NCBI GenBank assembly: GCA_014872815.1 | Contig: WKFK01000015.1 | Location: 806,001-870,000 of the forward strand | Length of the DNA stretch: 64,000 nucleotides | Origin: Paracoccaceae bacterium | GTDB lineage: Bacteria > Pseudomonadota > Alphaproteobacteria > Rhodobacterales > Rhodobacteraceae | Reading direction: 5' to 3' | Part shown: positions 12,618-21,925 of the stretch, in pieces | Position numbering within the stretch: the first letter of the stretch is position 1 | Layout of the letters: each line of letters opens with the position of its first letter | Notes under the pieces: model-generated | What the model saw: only the letters and a program-made list of their open reading frames with translations | What the model was told of the DNA's origin: nothing | Databases searched by the model: none | Translations under genes and position numbers: made by a program

Positions 12618-13343
12618 ATGCGTTCCGGTATTATCGCAAAGAAAGTGGGCATGACCCGCTTGTTCATGGAAGACGGCAAGCAGATTCCTGTGACCGTTCT
12701 TTCCCTCGACGGCCTGCAGGTTGTTGCTCAGCGCACCGAAGAGAAAGACGGCTACACCGCCGTTCAGCTCGGCGCTGGCACTGCAAAAGCCAAGCGTACC
12801 TCCAAAGCCATGCGTGGCCACTTCGCAGCAGCGAAAGTGGAACCAAAGCGCAAGCTGGTTGAGTTCCGCGTTCCAGCAGACGGCCTGATCGAAGTGGGTG
12901 CGGAAATCTCCGCAGAGCACTTCCTGGAAGGTCAGAAAGTGGACGTTGCGGGCACCTCCATCGGTAAAGGTTTTGCCGGTGCGATGAAGCGCCACAACTT
13001 CGGCGGTCTGCGCGCGACACACGGTGTTTCGATCAGCCACCGTTCCCACGGCTCCACTGGTCAATGTCAGGATCCCGGTAAGGTTTTCAAAGGCAAGAAA
13101 ATGGCCGGCCACATGGGTGCCGTACGCGTGACCACACAGAACCTGGAAGTTGTCAAAACTGACGCCGACCGTGGTCTTCTGTTCATCAAAGGCGCCGTAC
13201 CTGGCTCCAAAGGTGGTTGGGTCTCCGTTAAGGACGCCGTGAAGAAGAAAGCTCCTGAAGGTCTGCCTTTCCCGGCAGCCGTAAAAGCAGCAGCGACCGA
13301 AGCTCCGGCTGAAGAAGCACCTGCGGAAGGTGGTGAAGCATGA
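12618..13343 (+). CDS. rplC: 50S ribosomal protein L3
   Basis: 241 aa. The conserved core includes [20 protein letters not shown] at the start and [20 protein letters not shown] in the central loop that reaches toward the peptidyl transferase centre. The C-terminus carries an Ala/Glu-rich tail (after about residue 220) that makes it longer than the 209-aa E. coli protein; such tails are common in alphaproteobacteria. It follows rpsJ by 12 bases and overlaps rplD by ATGA, so translation of the two is probably coupled. Confidence 0.97.
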   Translation: MRSGIIAKKVGMTRLFMEDGKQIPVTVLSLDGLQVVAQRTEEKDGYTAVQLGAGTAKAKRTSKAMRGHFAAAKVEPKRKLVEFRVPADGLIEVGAEISAEHFLEGQKVDVAGTSIGKGFAGAMKRHNFGGLRATHGVSISHRSHGSTGQCQDPGKVFKGKKMAGHMGAVRVTTQNLEVVKTDADRGLLFIKGAVPGSKGGWVSVKDAVKKKAPEGLPFPAAVKAAATEAPAEEAPAEGGEA

Positions 13344-13957
13344 AACTTGACGTGATCAAACTCGACGGCTCCAAAGCCGGTTCGGTTGAACTGTCCGAAG
13401 ATCTGTTCGGTCAGGAACCACGTGCGGACATCCTGCACCGTGTGGTCCGTTGGCAGCGTAACAACGCACAGGCCGGCACCCACAAGGTGAAGACCCGTTC
13501 CGAAACTTCCTACTCCACCAAAAAGATCTATCGCCAAAAAGGTACCGGCGGCGCACGCCACGGTGACCGTAACGCGCCGATCTTCCGCGGTGGTGGCATC
13601 TACAAAGGTCCAGTTGTCCGTTCCCACGGCCACGACCTGCCAAAGAAGTTCCGTAAGCTGGGTCTGAAGCACGCGCTGTCCGCGAAAGCGAAAGCAGGCG
13701 AGCTGGTTGTGATCGAAGACGCCGCATCCGAAGGCAAGACCGCCGCTCTGGCCAAACAGGTGAAGAACCTGGGCTGGAAACGTGCTCTGGTCATCGACGG
13801 TGCCGAGGTCAACGAAGGCTTCTTGAAAGCATCGCGCAACATCGAAGGTCTGGACATCCTGCCAACGATGGGTGCGAACGTTTATGACATCCTCAAGCGT
13901 GACACTCTGGTGATCACCAAAGCGGGGATCGAAGCACTGGAGGCTCGACTGAAATGA
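13340..13957 (+). CDS. rplD: 50S ribosomal protein L4
   Basis: 205 aa. It contains the extended loop that lines the exit tunnel ([20 protein letters not shown], about residues 52-71, then [15 protein letters not shown]) and the RNA-binding C-terminal domain ([19 protein letters not shown]). In E. coli, L4 also represses its own operon. No equivalent leader could be recognised here. It overlaps rplC and rplW at four-base ATGA junctions. Confidence 0.97.
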   Translation: MKLDVIKLDGSKAGSVELSEDLFGQEPRADILHRVVRWQRNNAQAGTHKVKTRSETSYSTKKIYRQKGTGGARHGDRNAPIFRGGGIYKGPVVRSHGHDLPKKFRKLGLKHALSAKAKAGELVVIEDAASEGKTAALAKQVKNLGWKRALVIDGAEVNEGFLKASRNIEGLDILPTMGANVYDILKRDTLVITKAGIEALEARLK

Positions 13958-14250
13958 GCGCTAAGGCAGAACACTACGATGTGATCCGCGCGCCGGTCAT
14001 CACCGAGAAATCCACCATGGCGTCCGAAAACGGCGCAGTGGTTTTCGAAGTGGCGATCGACAGCAACAAACCACAGATCAAAGAAGCCGTTGAAGCTCTC
14101 TTTGGTGTGAAGGTCAAAGCGGTCAACACCACCATCACCAAGGGTAAAGTCAAACGTTTCCGCGGCCAGCTTGGCAAGCGTAAAGACGTGAAAAAGGCTT
14201 ACGTGACCCTGGAAGAAGGCAACACGATCGACGTGTCCACCGGTCTGTAA
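13954..14250 (+). CDS. rplW: 50S ribosomal protein L23
   Basis: 98 aa. L23 sits at the exit tunnel and docks trigger factor and SRP. Motifs: [15 protein letters not shown] at the N-terminus, [14 protein letters not shown] in the middle and [17 protein letters not shown] toward the end. It is the last gene of the first ribosomal block. In most bacteria rplB follows at once, but here a terminator comes 24 bases later and rplB is 1.8 kb away. Confidence 0.97.
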   Translation: MSAKAEHYDVIRAPVITEKSTMASENGAVVFEVAIDSNKPQIKEAVEALFGVKVKAVNTTITKGKVKRFRGQLGKRKDVKKAYVTLEEGNTIDVSTGL

Positions 14251-14273
14251 AGACTGCTTTCTTTGAGAGAATG

Positions 14274-14308
14274 AAAAGCCCCTCGGCAGATGTCGGGGGG
14301 CTTTTTTG
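14274..14308 (+). terminator. Intrinsic terminator ending rpsJ-rplC-rplD-rplW
   Basis: AAAAGCCCC and GGGGCTTTT form a strong stem around a short GC-rich loop, followed by TT and a T tract. It lies between rplW and the inserted genes and shows that the first block is its own transcript. Confidence 0.85.
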
Positions 14309-14440
14309 TTTTGGGCGCCTCATCACGAGCCGTGATATATTCGCGCGCTGTCATGGGGTGGGCCACATCTCTTCATTGGGCAGCAGAGCTACGTCTCGCT
14401 ATGTCCTAGGCAACGAATGTTTGCGAATGAGGACACAGAG

Positions 14441-14827
14441 ATGACCGTACAGGCGGAGTTGTTTGAGGTGGTACAGACCTATTTTGACGGGCTGTTTTAT
14501 TGCGACAAGGACAAGCTGGACGCGGTGTTTCACCCGGCGGCGAGTCTGTTTGATGTCGAGAAGGGAGAGATTTTCGCAGAGCCGATTGCGAGCTTTAATG
14601 CGGACGTGGGGGGCAATACGGCTACCTCCCCATATGCGCTGGGGCAGCAGATGGATGCGGAGATTTTGATGGTGGATTACCTGTCGCCCAAAAGCGCCTT
14701 GGTCAAAATCCGCTTCCGCGCGCGGCGCAATGTGTATCAGGATCACCTGTCGATGTTGAAAGGGGAGAACGGCTGGCAGATCGTGGCGAAGGTCTGGATG
14801 CTGGAGAAGGTGGTGGCGGAGATTTGA
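14441..14827 (+). CDS. NTF2-like / putative lumazine-binding fold protein
   Basis: A 128-residue cytoplasmic protein with the cone-shaped NTF2-like layout: helix AELFEVVQTYFDGLFYCDKDKLDAV split by a turn, then AVFHPAASLFD and a beta-rich half (SALVKIRFRARRNVYQDHLSM, GWQIVAKVWMLE). Members of this superfamily are small enzymes or ligand binders, so no substrate is assigned. The ATG at 14441 has GAGGA upstream. A start at 14417 would add eight residues. It lies inside the gap between rplW and rplB, and its codon use looks like ordinary chromosomal genes. Confidence 0.7.
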   Translation: MTVQAELFEVVQTYFDGLFYCDKDKLDAVFHPAASLFDVEKGEIFAEPIASFNADVGGNTATSPYALGQQMDAEILMVDYLSPKSALVKIRFRARRNVYQDHLSMLKGENGWQIVAKVWMLEKVVAEI

Positions 14828-14941
14828 AGTTGGAAGTGAGGTGGGTCCAGGCAACAAGAGACTTTCCAAAGTCAGATGAGTTTGGCTAGGTCTTCTCTGA
14901 AGAAGCCGATAGTTAGAAATTTTGATCGCAGGCGCTCTTTG

Positions 14942-15538
14942 CTACAAAGCGCAGAGCGCCTGATTGAAGGATACCATATGGTCGGCAGGGAGAATTTCTT
15001 TTAGTTCTTCTCCCAATTCAATCAGGCGGCTTCGATCTACGCCGGAATAATTGCTTATGTTGGTTTCCAAGTGTTCCCAAAAATTCAGAAGGCCTTTTCC
15101 TTTGATAGGCCTTGTACATAGGAGATATTGTCCGAGGATTTTTGCCTCAATGCTATCCGCGCTGATGGATTGCAGCATGCCGCGAAATGATGCCGTGGTA
15201 TTAATGGGGAACTCAACGGACAATCGCAAAAAGTCAGGAGCCTCCGGTCTGCAATCCAGTCGGGATAGAACTGTAAGCACCCTCAAATTCTCTCGCACAA
15301 GTCTCGCCTCGGATTTTGGAAAATTGTTCCTCTCAAACATTCGGCATGAATACTTCTTCACGTTGGGTTTTAGGGCGCGATTTGTCCACGCTTCCTCATC
15401 GGCACTCCAGGGAAGCGTGTCATGCGTTTTTGCGTATGGAGGCCAGGCCTTGGTCTCCTGAGAAGAAACAGGAAATGGCGAGGCAAAAAGGACGATCAAA
15501 GCGAAGGAAAAGAAGCGAACAGTTGGGAACTCAAACAT
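14942..15538 (-). CDS. Secreted hypothetical protein
   Basis: A 198-residue protein I do not recognise. It begins with a clear signal peptide (FSFALIVLFASPFPVSS, cleavage probably before QETKAW at about residue 24). The mature part is mainly helical with three cysteines (KYSCRMF, LDCRPEA, YLLCTRP) and ends in CAL. The ATG at 15538 was chosen because it puts the signal peptide at the N-terminus and has AAGG upstream. It runs opposite to the ribosomal genes on both sides and is richer in A+T than they are, consistent with acquisition by transfer. Confidence 0.6.
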   Translation of the reverse strand: MFEFPTVRFFSFALIVLFASPFPVSSQETKAWPPYAKTHDTLPWSADEEAWTNRALKPNVKKYSCRMFERNNFPKSEARLVRENLRVLTVLSRLDCRPEAPDFLRLSVEFPINTTASFRGMLQSISADSIEAKILGQYLLCTRPIKGKGLLNFWEHLETNISNYSGVDRSRLIELGEELKEILPADHMVSFNQALCAL

Positions 15539-16038
15539 ATGGAAACCTTCGTTCTTGTTGAGCGAACACAATAGCCGTTCCAACAATATACTACGAAGAG
15601 CATTTTGCTCAAAAATGTTGTGCTTGGTCAGAGTACCCCCAAGCGCGAAACTGCGGTCGATAGGCCGTCGCGCATCAACGACGCGCCCCCACGCGGCGGC
15701 GATTGGGTGAGGTTTGCGCGCCCTCGATAGGGCCTACTGACGTGGCCGGGATAAACTGGCAGGCTCGAACCTTCGGATCGCCACCACGCGCGTCGTTGAT
15801 GCGCGGCTTGGGGGTGGCTGTTGGCTCAGGCCAAGAAAAACAAGCGCTCCACTTGCCACCCCGTCCCATCCAAGTTATATCGCGCGGGTCGTGTGGCCTC
15901 AGATTCGTTCTGGGGCTGCTCGCCTTTTGAACCGGGGACCTTCGGGGCCCTAAAAACTTGGCCACCTTCGGGGGGCTTTAACATCGCCGGGTCTGACCAA
16001 ATTCCACAGACCGGGCTGCTATACGGAAGACAGAAAGC
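15539..16038. other. 500-base non-coding region upstream of rplB with a long inverted repeat
   Basis: No convincing gene is seen. An open frame on the minus strand (15675-15965) has no ribosome binding site and no recognisable domain. The region holds the inverted repeat at 15670-15804 and two CCTTCGGGG-type repeats near 15940-15975, just before rplB. The promoter of the rplB block must lie here or just upstream. Confidence 0.5.
15670..15804. repeat. Long-armed inverted repeat upstream of rplB
   Basis: A 16-bp arm, GCGCATCAACGACGCG (15670-15685), is perfectly inverted at 15789-15804, with 103 bases between. Homology continues imperfectly on both sides: CGCGGCGGCGAT faces CGTGGTGGCGAT inside, and ACCCCCAAGC occurs outside both arms. 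This could be a degenerate palindromic element or the base of a folded leader RNA. Confidence 0.7.
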
Positions 16039-16881
16039 ATGGCACTCAAGTCGTACAAGCCGACGACGCCGGGCCAGCGTGGGCTGGTGCTGATCGACCG
16101 TTCGGAACTTTGGAAAGGACGTCCCGTCAAAGCTCTCACCGAGGGTTTGACGAAATCGGGCGGCCGGAACAACACCGGACGGATCACCTCGCGTCGTCGT
16201 GGTGGTGGGGCAAAACGCCTTTACCGGATCGTTGACTTCAAACGGAACAAATTTGATGTTGCGGCAACCGTTGAGCGGATCGAATACGACCCGAACCGGA
16301 CCGCGTTCATCGCACTGATCAAATATGATGACGGCGAGCAAGCCTACATCCTCGCACCACAGCGTCTCGCCGTGGGTGACAAGGTTGTTGCGTCTGCAAA
16401 AGCTGACATCAAGCCGGGCAACGCAATGCCGTTCTCGGGCATGCCGATCGGTACCATCATTCACAACATCGAACTGAAACCAGGCAAAGGCGGCCAGATC
16501 GCTCGCGCAGCTGGTACCTACGCTCAGTTTGTTGGTCGTGACGGTGGCTACGCTCAGATCCGCCTGTCCTCTGGTGAACTGCGCCTCGTGCGTCAGGAAT
16601 GCATGGCCACCGTTGGTGCCGTGTCTAACCCTGACAACTCCAACCAGAACTTCGGTAAAGCCGGCCGTATGCGCCACAAAGGCAAGCGTCCGTCCGTTCG
16701 TGGTGTGGTTATGAACCCGATCGATCACCCACACGGTGGTGGTGAAGGTCGTACCTCCGGTGGTCGTCACCCAGTGACACCATGGGGTAAGCCGACCAAA
16801 GGTGCACGTACCCGCAACAAAAACAAAGCGTCGCAAAAGCTTATTATCCGCTCGCGTCACGCCAAGAAGAAGGGGCGTTAA
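16039..16881 (+). CDS. rplB: 50S ribosomal protein L2
   Basis: 280 aa, a primary 23S rRNA-binding protein needed for subunit association and peptidyl transfer. Motifs: [13 protein letters not shown] at the N-terminus, [19 protein letters not shown], and the C-terminal catalytic-centre loop [14 protein letters not shown] (about residue 224). It starts the second ribosomal block after a 500-base non-coding region. ATG 16039 gives the standard N-terminus. Confidence 0.98.
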   Translation: MALKSYKPTTPGQRGLVLIDRSELWKGRPVKALTEGLTKSGGRNNTGRITSRRRGGGAKRLYRIVDFKRNKFDVAATVERIEYDPNRTAFIALIKYDDGEQAYILAPQRLAVGDKVVASAKADIKPGNAMPFSGMPIGTIIHNIELKPGKGGQIARAAGTYAQFVGRDGGYAQIRLSSGELRLVRQECMATVGAVSNPDNSNQNFGKAGRMRHKGKRPSVRGVVMNPIDHPHGGGEGRTSGGRHPVTPWGKPTKGARTRNKNKASQKLIIRSRHAKKKGR

Positions 16882-16884
16882 TAG

Positions 16885-17163
16885 ATGTCTCGCTCTGTAT
16901 GGAAAGGCCCTTTTGTGGATGCTTACGTGCTTAAGAAAGCCGAAGCAGCCCGTGAATCCGGCCGCAATGAAGTGATCAAAATCTGGTCCCGTCGTTCCAC
17001 CATCCTGCCCCAGTTCGTGGGTCTGACTTTTGGTGTGTACAACGGCAAGAAACACATCCCTGTCAACGTCACTGAAGACATGATCGGTCAGAAGTTTGGT
17101 GAGTACTCGCCAACTCGGACCTACTACGGTCACGCAGCTGACAAAAAAGCGAAACGGAAGTAA
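16885..17163 (+). CDS. rpsS: 30S ribosomal protein S19
   Basis: 92 aa. Motifs: [11 protein letters not shown] at the N-terminus, [19 protein letters not shown] in the middle, [22 protein letters not shown]-type C-terminal half. S19 binds the head of the small subunit near the A-site tRNA. It follows rplB by three bases and precedes rplV by three bases. Confidence 0.97.
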   Translation: MSRSVWKGPFVDAYVLKKAEAARESGRNEVIKIWSRRSTILPQFVGLTFGVYNGKKHIPVNVTEDMIGQKFGEYSPTRTYYGHAADKKAKRK

Positions 17164-17166
17164 GTC

Positions 17167-17547
17167 ATGGGCAAGGTAAAGAACCCCCGCCGCGTGGCTG
17201 AAAACGAAGCAATGGCGAAAACTCGCATGCTTCGCACCAGCCCGCAGAAACTGAACCTGGTTGCAGGCATGATCCGCGGTAAGAAAGTTGAGAAGGCTCT
17301 GACCGACCTGACTTTCTCCAACAAGCGTATCGCAGCAGACGTGAAGAAGTGCCTTCAGTCCGCAATTGCCAACGCCGAAAACAACCACAACCTGGACGTC
17401 GACAGCCTGATCGTTGCCGAAGCCTATGTGGGCAAGAACCTGACCATGAAACGCGGTCGTCCGCGGGCCCGTGGTCGTTTCGGCAAGATCATCAAGCCGT
17501 TCTCTGAGCTCACCATCAAGGTGCGTCAAGTTGAGGAGCAAGCCTAA
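17167..17547 (+). CDS. rplV: 50S ribosomal protein L22
   Basis: 126 aa. [20 protein letters not shown] marks the N-terminal helix. The tunnel-lining beta hairpin is in [23 protein letters not shown] (about residues 78-100), where macrolide resistance changes occur in other species. The stop overlaps the rpsC start by one base (TAATG), a coupled junction. Confidence 0.97.
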   Translation: MGKVKNPRRVAENEAMAKTRMLRTSPQKLNLVAGMIRGKKVEKALTDLTFSNKRIAADVKKCLQSAIANAENNHNLDVDSLIVAEAYVGKNLTMKRGRPRARGRFGKIIKPFSELTIKVRQVEEQA

Positions 17548-18254
17548 TGGGTAACAAAGTCAATCCGATTGGCATGCGCCTGCAGGTGAACCGCACCTGG
17601 GACAGCCGCTGGTACGCCGACACCAAGGACTATGGTGATCTTCTGCTGGAAGACATCAAAATCCGTGAGTTCATCAAGAACGAGTGTAAGCAAGCCGGTA
17701 TCGCACGCGTGATCATCGAGCGCCCTCACAAGAAGTGCCGTGTGACTGTTCACACTGCACGTCCGGGCGTGATCATCGGCAAGAAAGGCGCGGACATCGA
17801 GACTCTTCGTAAGAAGATCGCTGAGATGACCGACTCCGAGCTGCACCTCAACATCGTTGAAGTGCGTAAGCCGGAGCTCGACGCAACGCTTGTTGGCGAG
17901 TCCATCGCTCAGCAGCTGGAGCGCCGTGTGTCTTTCCGTCGCGCAATGAAGCGTGCCGTTCAGAACGCCATGCGCATGGGCGCCCTGGGTATCCGGGTGA
18001 ACGTTGCAGGTCGTCTGGGTGGTGCCGAGATCGCACGTACCGAGTGGTATCGTGAAGGTCGCGTGCCTCTGCACACACTGCGTGCCGACATCGATTACGC
18101 ACACGTGGAAGCTACCACCGCTTACGGGATCATTGGTATCAAAACCTGGATCTTCAAAGGCGAGATTATGGAGCACGATCCACAGGCGCGTGATCGCCGT
18201 GCACAAGAAGTCCAGGATGGCCCAGCACCTCGCGGTGCAGGCGGTCGTCGTTAA
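17547..18254 (+). CDS. rpsC: 30S ribosomal protein S3
   Basis: 235 aa with an N-terminal KH domain carrying the GXXG-type loop in [14 protein letters not shown] (about residue 72) and a C-terminal S3 domain ([20 protein letters not shown]). S3 forms the mRNA entry site of the small subunit. The Arg/Ala/Gly tail after residue 215 is usual in alphaproteobacteria. Start ATG 17547 overlaps the rplV stop. Confidence 0.98.
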   Translation: MGNKVNPIGMRLQVNRTWDSRWYADTKDYGDLLLEDIKIREFIKNECKQAGIARVIIERPHKKCRVTVHTARPGVIIGKKGADIETLRKKIAEMTDSELHLNIVEVRKPELDATLVGESIAQQLERRVSFRRAMKRAVQNAMRMGALGIRVNVAGRLGGAEIARTEWYREGRVPLHTLRADIDYAHVEATTAYGIIGIKTWIFKGEIMEHDPQARDRRAQEVQDGPAPRGAGGRR

Positions 18255-18267
18255 GGGAGACTGATCA

Positions 18268-18681
18268 ATGCTTCAGCCAAAGCGTACTAAATTCCGCAAG
18301 ATGCACAAAGGCCGCATCAAGGGTCTGGCGAAGGGTGGTTCCACCCTGAACTTCGGCTCCTTCGGCCTGAAGGCTACCACGCCGGAGCGTGTGACTGCTC
18401 GCCAGATCGAGGCAGCACGTCGTGCGATGACCCGTCACATGAAACGTCAAGGTCGTGTTTGGATCCGTATCTTCCCAGACACTCCTGTGACCTCGAAGCC
18501 TACCGAAGTCCGTATGGGTAAAGGTAAAGGTTCCGTGGACTACTGGGCGTGCAAAGTGAAGCCAGGTCGCGTGATGTTCGAAATCGACGGTGTTGACGAA
18601 GACATCGCACGTGAGGCCCTGCGCCTCGCCGCGATGAAGCTTCCGGTCAAAACCCGCGTTGTCGTTCGCGAAGACTGGTAA
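18268..18681 (+). CDS. rplP: 50S ribosomal protein L16
   Basis: 137 aa. Motifs: [16 protein letters not shown] at the N-terminus and [19 protein letters not shown] in the centre, next to the arginine that is hydroxylated in enterobacteria. L16 helps position A-site tRNA. It ends the second ribosomal block. In the standard order rpmC follows within a few bases, but here it is 7.7 kb away. Confidence 0.98.
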   Translation: MLQPKRTKFRKMHKGRIKGLAKGGSTLNFGSFGLKATTPERVTARQIEAARRAMTRHMKRQGRVWIRIFPDTPVTSKPTEVRMGKGKGSVDYWACKVKPGRVMFEIDGVDEDIAREALRLAAMKLPVKTRVVVREDW

Positions 18682-18720
18682 GGACTTGAGGGGCCAAGCC
18701 TCTCTCTCCTGAAAGGAACA

Positions 18721-18755
18721 AACCTCCGCCGGGCTGCCGGCGGAGGTTTTTTTGT
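18721..18755 (+). terminator. Intrinsic terminator ending rplB-rplP
   Basis: AACCTCCGCCGG pairs with CCGGCGGAGGTT around GCTG, a 12-bp stem, followed by TTTTTT. Confidence 0.92.
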
Positions 18756-18872
18756 GTCAATCTGTCAGTTGGGTGAGGCTGCTGTTGCTCCCAGTTGGTG
18801 AGGATAAGTTCCTTGATCACTTAGCGTTTGCTCGGCAATTGGGTTGGGGCAGGCAGGGACCATTAACTCCAC

Positions 18873-18910
18873 AAAAAAAGGCCCTGCCGACTGGCAGGGC
18901 CTTTTGCTTA
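18873..18910. terminator. Bidirectional terminator downstream of the chemoreceptor
   Basis: AAAAGGCCCTGCC and GGCAGGGCCTTTT form a 13-bp stem around GACT, with A and T tracts outside. On the minus strand it ends the chemoreceptor transcript. Confidence 0.9.
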
Positions 18911-18926
18911 GATTTTGCATCTGAGG

Positions 18927-21092
18927 TCAGGCTGCGTCCCATTCTTCGTCGAGTTCCTCTTCGGAGATGGTAGAACTCTCGCCGTCTTTGAGGGTAAACC
19001 CGTCAATGGCGCGCACGAGGTTTTCGGCTTCGCTGCGCAACACTTGTCCAGAAGCAGCGGTTTCTTCAAGCATTGCCGCACTCTTTTGGCTGTCGGCATC
19101 CAGACTTTCGACTGCGGCACTGACTTCCTTCAGTCCTGTAGACTGGTCAACCGCATTCTCTGCAATCTCTCGAACTTTTCCGACAACCTGTTCAACCGCT
19201 TGAATAATTTCACCCAGAGAATTTCCCGTGTCGTTCATGAGATCCACGCCATTGGCCACTTCCGCTTGAGAACTGGAAATGAGGGTGTTGATCTCATGCG
19301 CTGCTTCGGAGGAACGTTGCGCAAGCGCACGCACTTCGGACGCTACAACCGCGAACCCGCGCCCCGCGTCACCTGCTCGTGCCGCTTCAACGCCAGCATT
19401 GAGAGCCAAGAGGTTGGTTTGGAATGCGACGTCTTCGATCAGACCGCTGATCTGTGAAATTGCATCCGAGCTTTCCTTGATCTTGTGAATTGCTTCTACT
19501 GTCTGATCAGCAACGTCTCTCGTCGATTCAGCTTTCTGTTGCGCGTTGTTTACGTGCGTACGAGCTTCTTGCGCGCTTTGCGCCGTGTGGTTGACGGTTT
19601 GAGCAACGGTCTGCAGCGAGGAGGAGGTTTCTTCCAGAGAAGCTGCAGAAATTTCCCCACGGCGAGAAGCATCGTCTACAGAAGAGGAAATCTCCTGAGA
19701 CGTCTGGTTAAGAACCTGACTGGAGGCGGACAACTGTCGCACCATACCGTCTAGGCTGTGGGTCAAGTGAGTGATGGTGTCTGAGATATCTTTAAAAACA
19801 CCTTTCTGGCCCTCTGGCATCTCGTGCGTAAGGTCACCAGTCGCAAGAGTCTCTAGAGCTTCCTGAACGTCTCCAAGGCCTTTTTGAGCCACTTCACCGA
19901 TGGTGTTTACACCCTGGCCAAGATCTTTGAAGACCCCCTCGGAACCTGCAGTGTCGATGCGGCGGGAAAAGTCTCCTTCACCACACGCTTCAATCACCTT
20001 AGCGATCTCATGGGTCATATGCACTTTGGTTTCTTCTTGCTTGCGGAAGTCTCCCACAGCTTCGGAGATTGCAGATAGTTCACGAATCCCAGATTTAGGC
20101 ATCTCTTTTGAGAAGTCTTCGTTCATCATATCCTTTAGCACGTCGTCGATACGCTTGAGCGGACGGGAGATGCCCCGGGCGAGGAAGAAGGCAAAGATTG
20201 CAAACAGACCAGCGCCGATGATGGCCGCCCACTGGGCGCTTGTTTGGGCTTTTTCGCTTACAACTTTGCTTTCGTGAAGAATATTATCCAGCGCGGCAGT
20301 CACGTCCGTCAGAATGGCGTCCATGTAAGGGGACGCATCCTTGTAGCGTGCTGACACGTCCTTGCGGAATCCGCGTTCTTTCAGGGTTTCGGAGACCAGA
20401 GACTCAAACGCCTTTTTGTAGCCCGCCATTACCGGCAGAATGGCCTCGCGTTGTTCTGCGCTGTCGTAGAAGAAGACAGGAAAGCCCTCAAACTCGGCAA
20501 TGCGTGCGTTCACTTCCTCCAGCCATTTCGGGTCAGCTGAAATCACAAAGTCTTTTTCGTGCTGACGCATGGTCAGAACATTGACCTTCAAAACTGGAAT
20601 CGCGACGTCTTTGAGGCTTTCTTGAACAGTCGCCGCGGCCTCTTCTAGTTGGCCGCGTAGGCCTTGAGCATCGGTCAAACCCAGTCGCTTGTTTGCTGTG
20701 ACAACGTCCTTGAAGCTGGCTTCGTACCGGTTGGCGTTGTCTACAAGTGGAGCCAGGTGTTCAGTGGTGCTTTCCAGACCTTTGACCTGCGGCAGAATCC
20801 GTTCTAGCGTGCCCAGGTGTTCTCTGAGGCGATCCATTGTTGCCGCATGACGGCCTACATATTTTTCGTCTAAACGGAGTAGGAAGTCTTTTTCATTGCG
20901 TCGTGCCATCAAGAATTCGATCTTTAGGTTTTCACCCGCGATCATGGCTTCTTCAACCAAAATGACACGTTTTTGCATGTCATCGCGCATTTTATGAGAG
21001 TATAGCGAGATCCCGGCGAGACCGCCCATGACGCCAATGGCCATGACGATGATCGAGAGGATCGCGAATGAGACTGTAATCTTGCGTTTCAT
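18927..21092 (-). CDS. Methyl-accepting chemotaxis protein with HBM-type sensor domain
   Basis: 721 aa transmembrane chemoreceptor. Order: TM1 (ITVSFAILSIIVMAIGVMGG), a periplasmic all-helical domain of about 270 residues, TM2 (WAAIIGAGLFAIFAFFLARG, about residue 300), two HAMP segments, and a C-terminal signalling domain with the hairpin AFQTNLLALNAGVEAARAGD. The sensor shows paired RRNEKDFLLR and RQHEKDFVIS motifs, as in helical bimodular (HBM) receptors that sense organic acids; the ligand is not predictable. The last residues, DEEWDAA, resemble a CheR/CheB tether. ATG 21092 has AGGAG upstream. It faces away from the neighbouring ribosomal block. Confidence 0.92.
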   Translation of the reverse strand: MKRKITVSFAILSIIVMAIGVMGGLAGISLYSHKMRDDMQKRVILVEEAMIAGENLKIEFLMARRNEKDFLLRLDEKYVGRHAATMDRLREHLGTLERILPQVKGLESTTEHLAPLVDNANRYEASFKDVVTANKRLGLTDAQGLRGQLEEAAATVQESLKDVAIPVLKVNVLTMRQHEKDFVISADPKWLEEVNARIAEFEGFPVFFYDSAEQREAILPVMAGYKKAFESLVSETLKERGFRKDVSARYKDASPYMDAILTDVTAALDNILHESKVVSEKAQTSAQWAAIIGAGLFAIFAFFLARGISRPLKRIDDVLKDMMNEDFSKEMPKSGIRELSAISEAVGDFRKQEETKVHMTHEIAKVIEACGEGDFSRRIDTAGSEGVFKDLGQGVNTIGEVAQKGLGDVQEALETLATGDLTHEMPEGQKGVFKDISDTITHLTHSLDGMVRQLSASSQVLNQTSQEISSSVDDASRRGEISAASLEETSSSLQTVAQTVNHTAQSAQEARTHVNNAQQKAESTRDVADQTVEAIHKIKESSDAISQISGLIEDVAFQTNLLALNAGVEAARAGDAGRGFAVVASEVRALAQRSSEAAHEINTLISSSQAEVANGVDLMNDTGNSLGEIIQAVEQVVGKVREIAENAVDQSTGLKEVSAAVESLDADSQKSAAMLEETAASGQVLRSEAENLVRAIDGFTLKDGESSTISEEELDEEWDAA

Positions 21093-21294
21093 GGTTTTCC
21101 TGCTCCTGGACAGGCGGATTTCGAGTGTGTCTTTGAGAATTAGCAAGCAGGGGTTAAAAGAGTGTGGCCTTTAAAAACGGGGGGTTAGCGCAAAAAATGA
21201 GCGATTCTTTTTGCCAACGTTTCGAAGGGATTAAGCGAAGGTTTCTACCGGCGCGTGTTCCGCAAAAAAAAACTAACTACGTCAGGAAAATGAC

Positions 21295-21915
21295 ATGTCG
21301 ACCATCGAATCTCTCTTTGTGACCCGCCTTTATCGCGCGCGTTTGTCTGAATTTGGAACGCCTGTGGATTCGGATGAGTTGGAAACTTCCTGTTTCAGCA
21401 TTGCTGAAGATGATGAGGCTGGGCAGGAGTGGTGCGAGGCAAACGCCTATCCTGGGTACACGTCCTATGCGTCCTTGACGGACTTGCCTTGGAGGTTTCC
21501 GATTTTCGCGGATGTAGTGGCGTCTTTGGATCAGCATGTTGCCGCATTCGCCAAGGATTTGGAGTTTGATCTGGACGGTAAGACACTGAAATTGGAAGAT
21601 TTGTGGATCAATATTTTGCCAGAGGGTGGAATGCATGCGTCCCATATTCATCCCCATTCGGTGATCAGCGGGACGACCTATGTGTCCATGCCAGACGGCG
21701 CGAGTGCCTTGAAGCTCGAAGATCCTCGCTCCGGGCGGATGATGGCGTCACCGGTGCGCAAGAAGGGTGCTCGGCGGGATTTGCAGCCTTTTATCTATAT
21801 GAAGCCAGAGGTTGGTGACGTGCTTTTGTGGGAAAGCTGGCTGCGCCATGAGGTGCCGATGAACATGGCGGAAGAAGAGCGGGTGAGCGTCAGCTTCAAC
21901 TATGTCTGGGAATAG
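21295..21915 (+). CDS. Putative 2OG-Fe(II) oxygenase (TIGR02466-like)
   Basis: 206 aa. The C-terminal half has the double-stranded beta helix pattern of 2-oxoglutarate/Fe(II) oxygenases: first iron ligands in GGMHASHIHPHS (about residue 114), the distal histidine in LRHEVPMN (about residue 185) and the 2OG-binding arginine in EERVSVSFNY. The aspartate of the usual HxD is not in the expected spacing, so activity is inferred from the family. The substrate is unknown. It is preceded by a 200-base spacer and followed by the iteron element at 21926. Confidence 0.78.
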   Translation: MSTIESLFVTRLYRARLSEFGTPVDSDELETSCFSIAEDDEAGQEWCEANAYPGYTSYASLTDLPWRFPIFADVVASLDQHVAAFAKDLEFDLDGKTLKLEDLWINILPEGGMHASHIHPHSVISGTTYVSMPDGASALKLEDPRSGRMMASPVRKKGARRDLQPFIYMKPEVGDVLLWESWLRHEVPMNMAEEERVSVSFNYVWE

Positions 21916-21925
21916 GTGTTGCGCC

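Noticed and set aside
15750-15775. A T-arm-like string (GGTTCGAGCC on the minus strand) before rplB
   Set aside because: No acceptor stem, D arm or anticodon stem can be paired with it, so it is not a tRNA.
15675-15965. A 96-codon minus-strand frame over the inverted repeat
   Set aside because: No ribosome binding site, no known domain, and the sequence is better explained by the palindromic DNA it covers.
15826-17541. A 571-codon open frame on the minus strand opposite rplB-rpsS-rplV
   Set aside because: It lies antisense to three certain ribosomal genes whose codon bias creates a long stop-free reverse frame; no family motifs or ribosome binding site.
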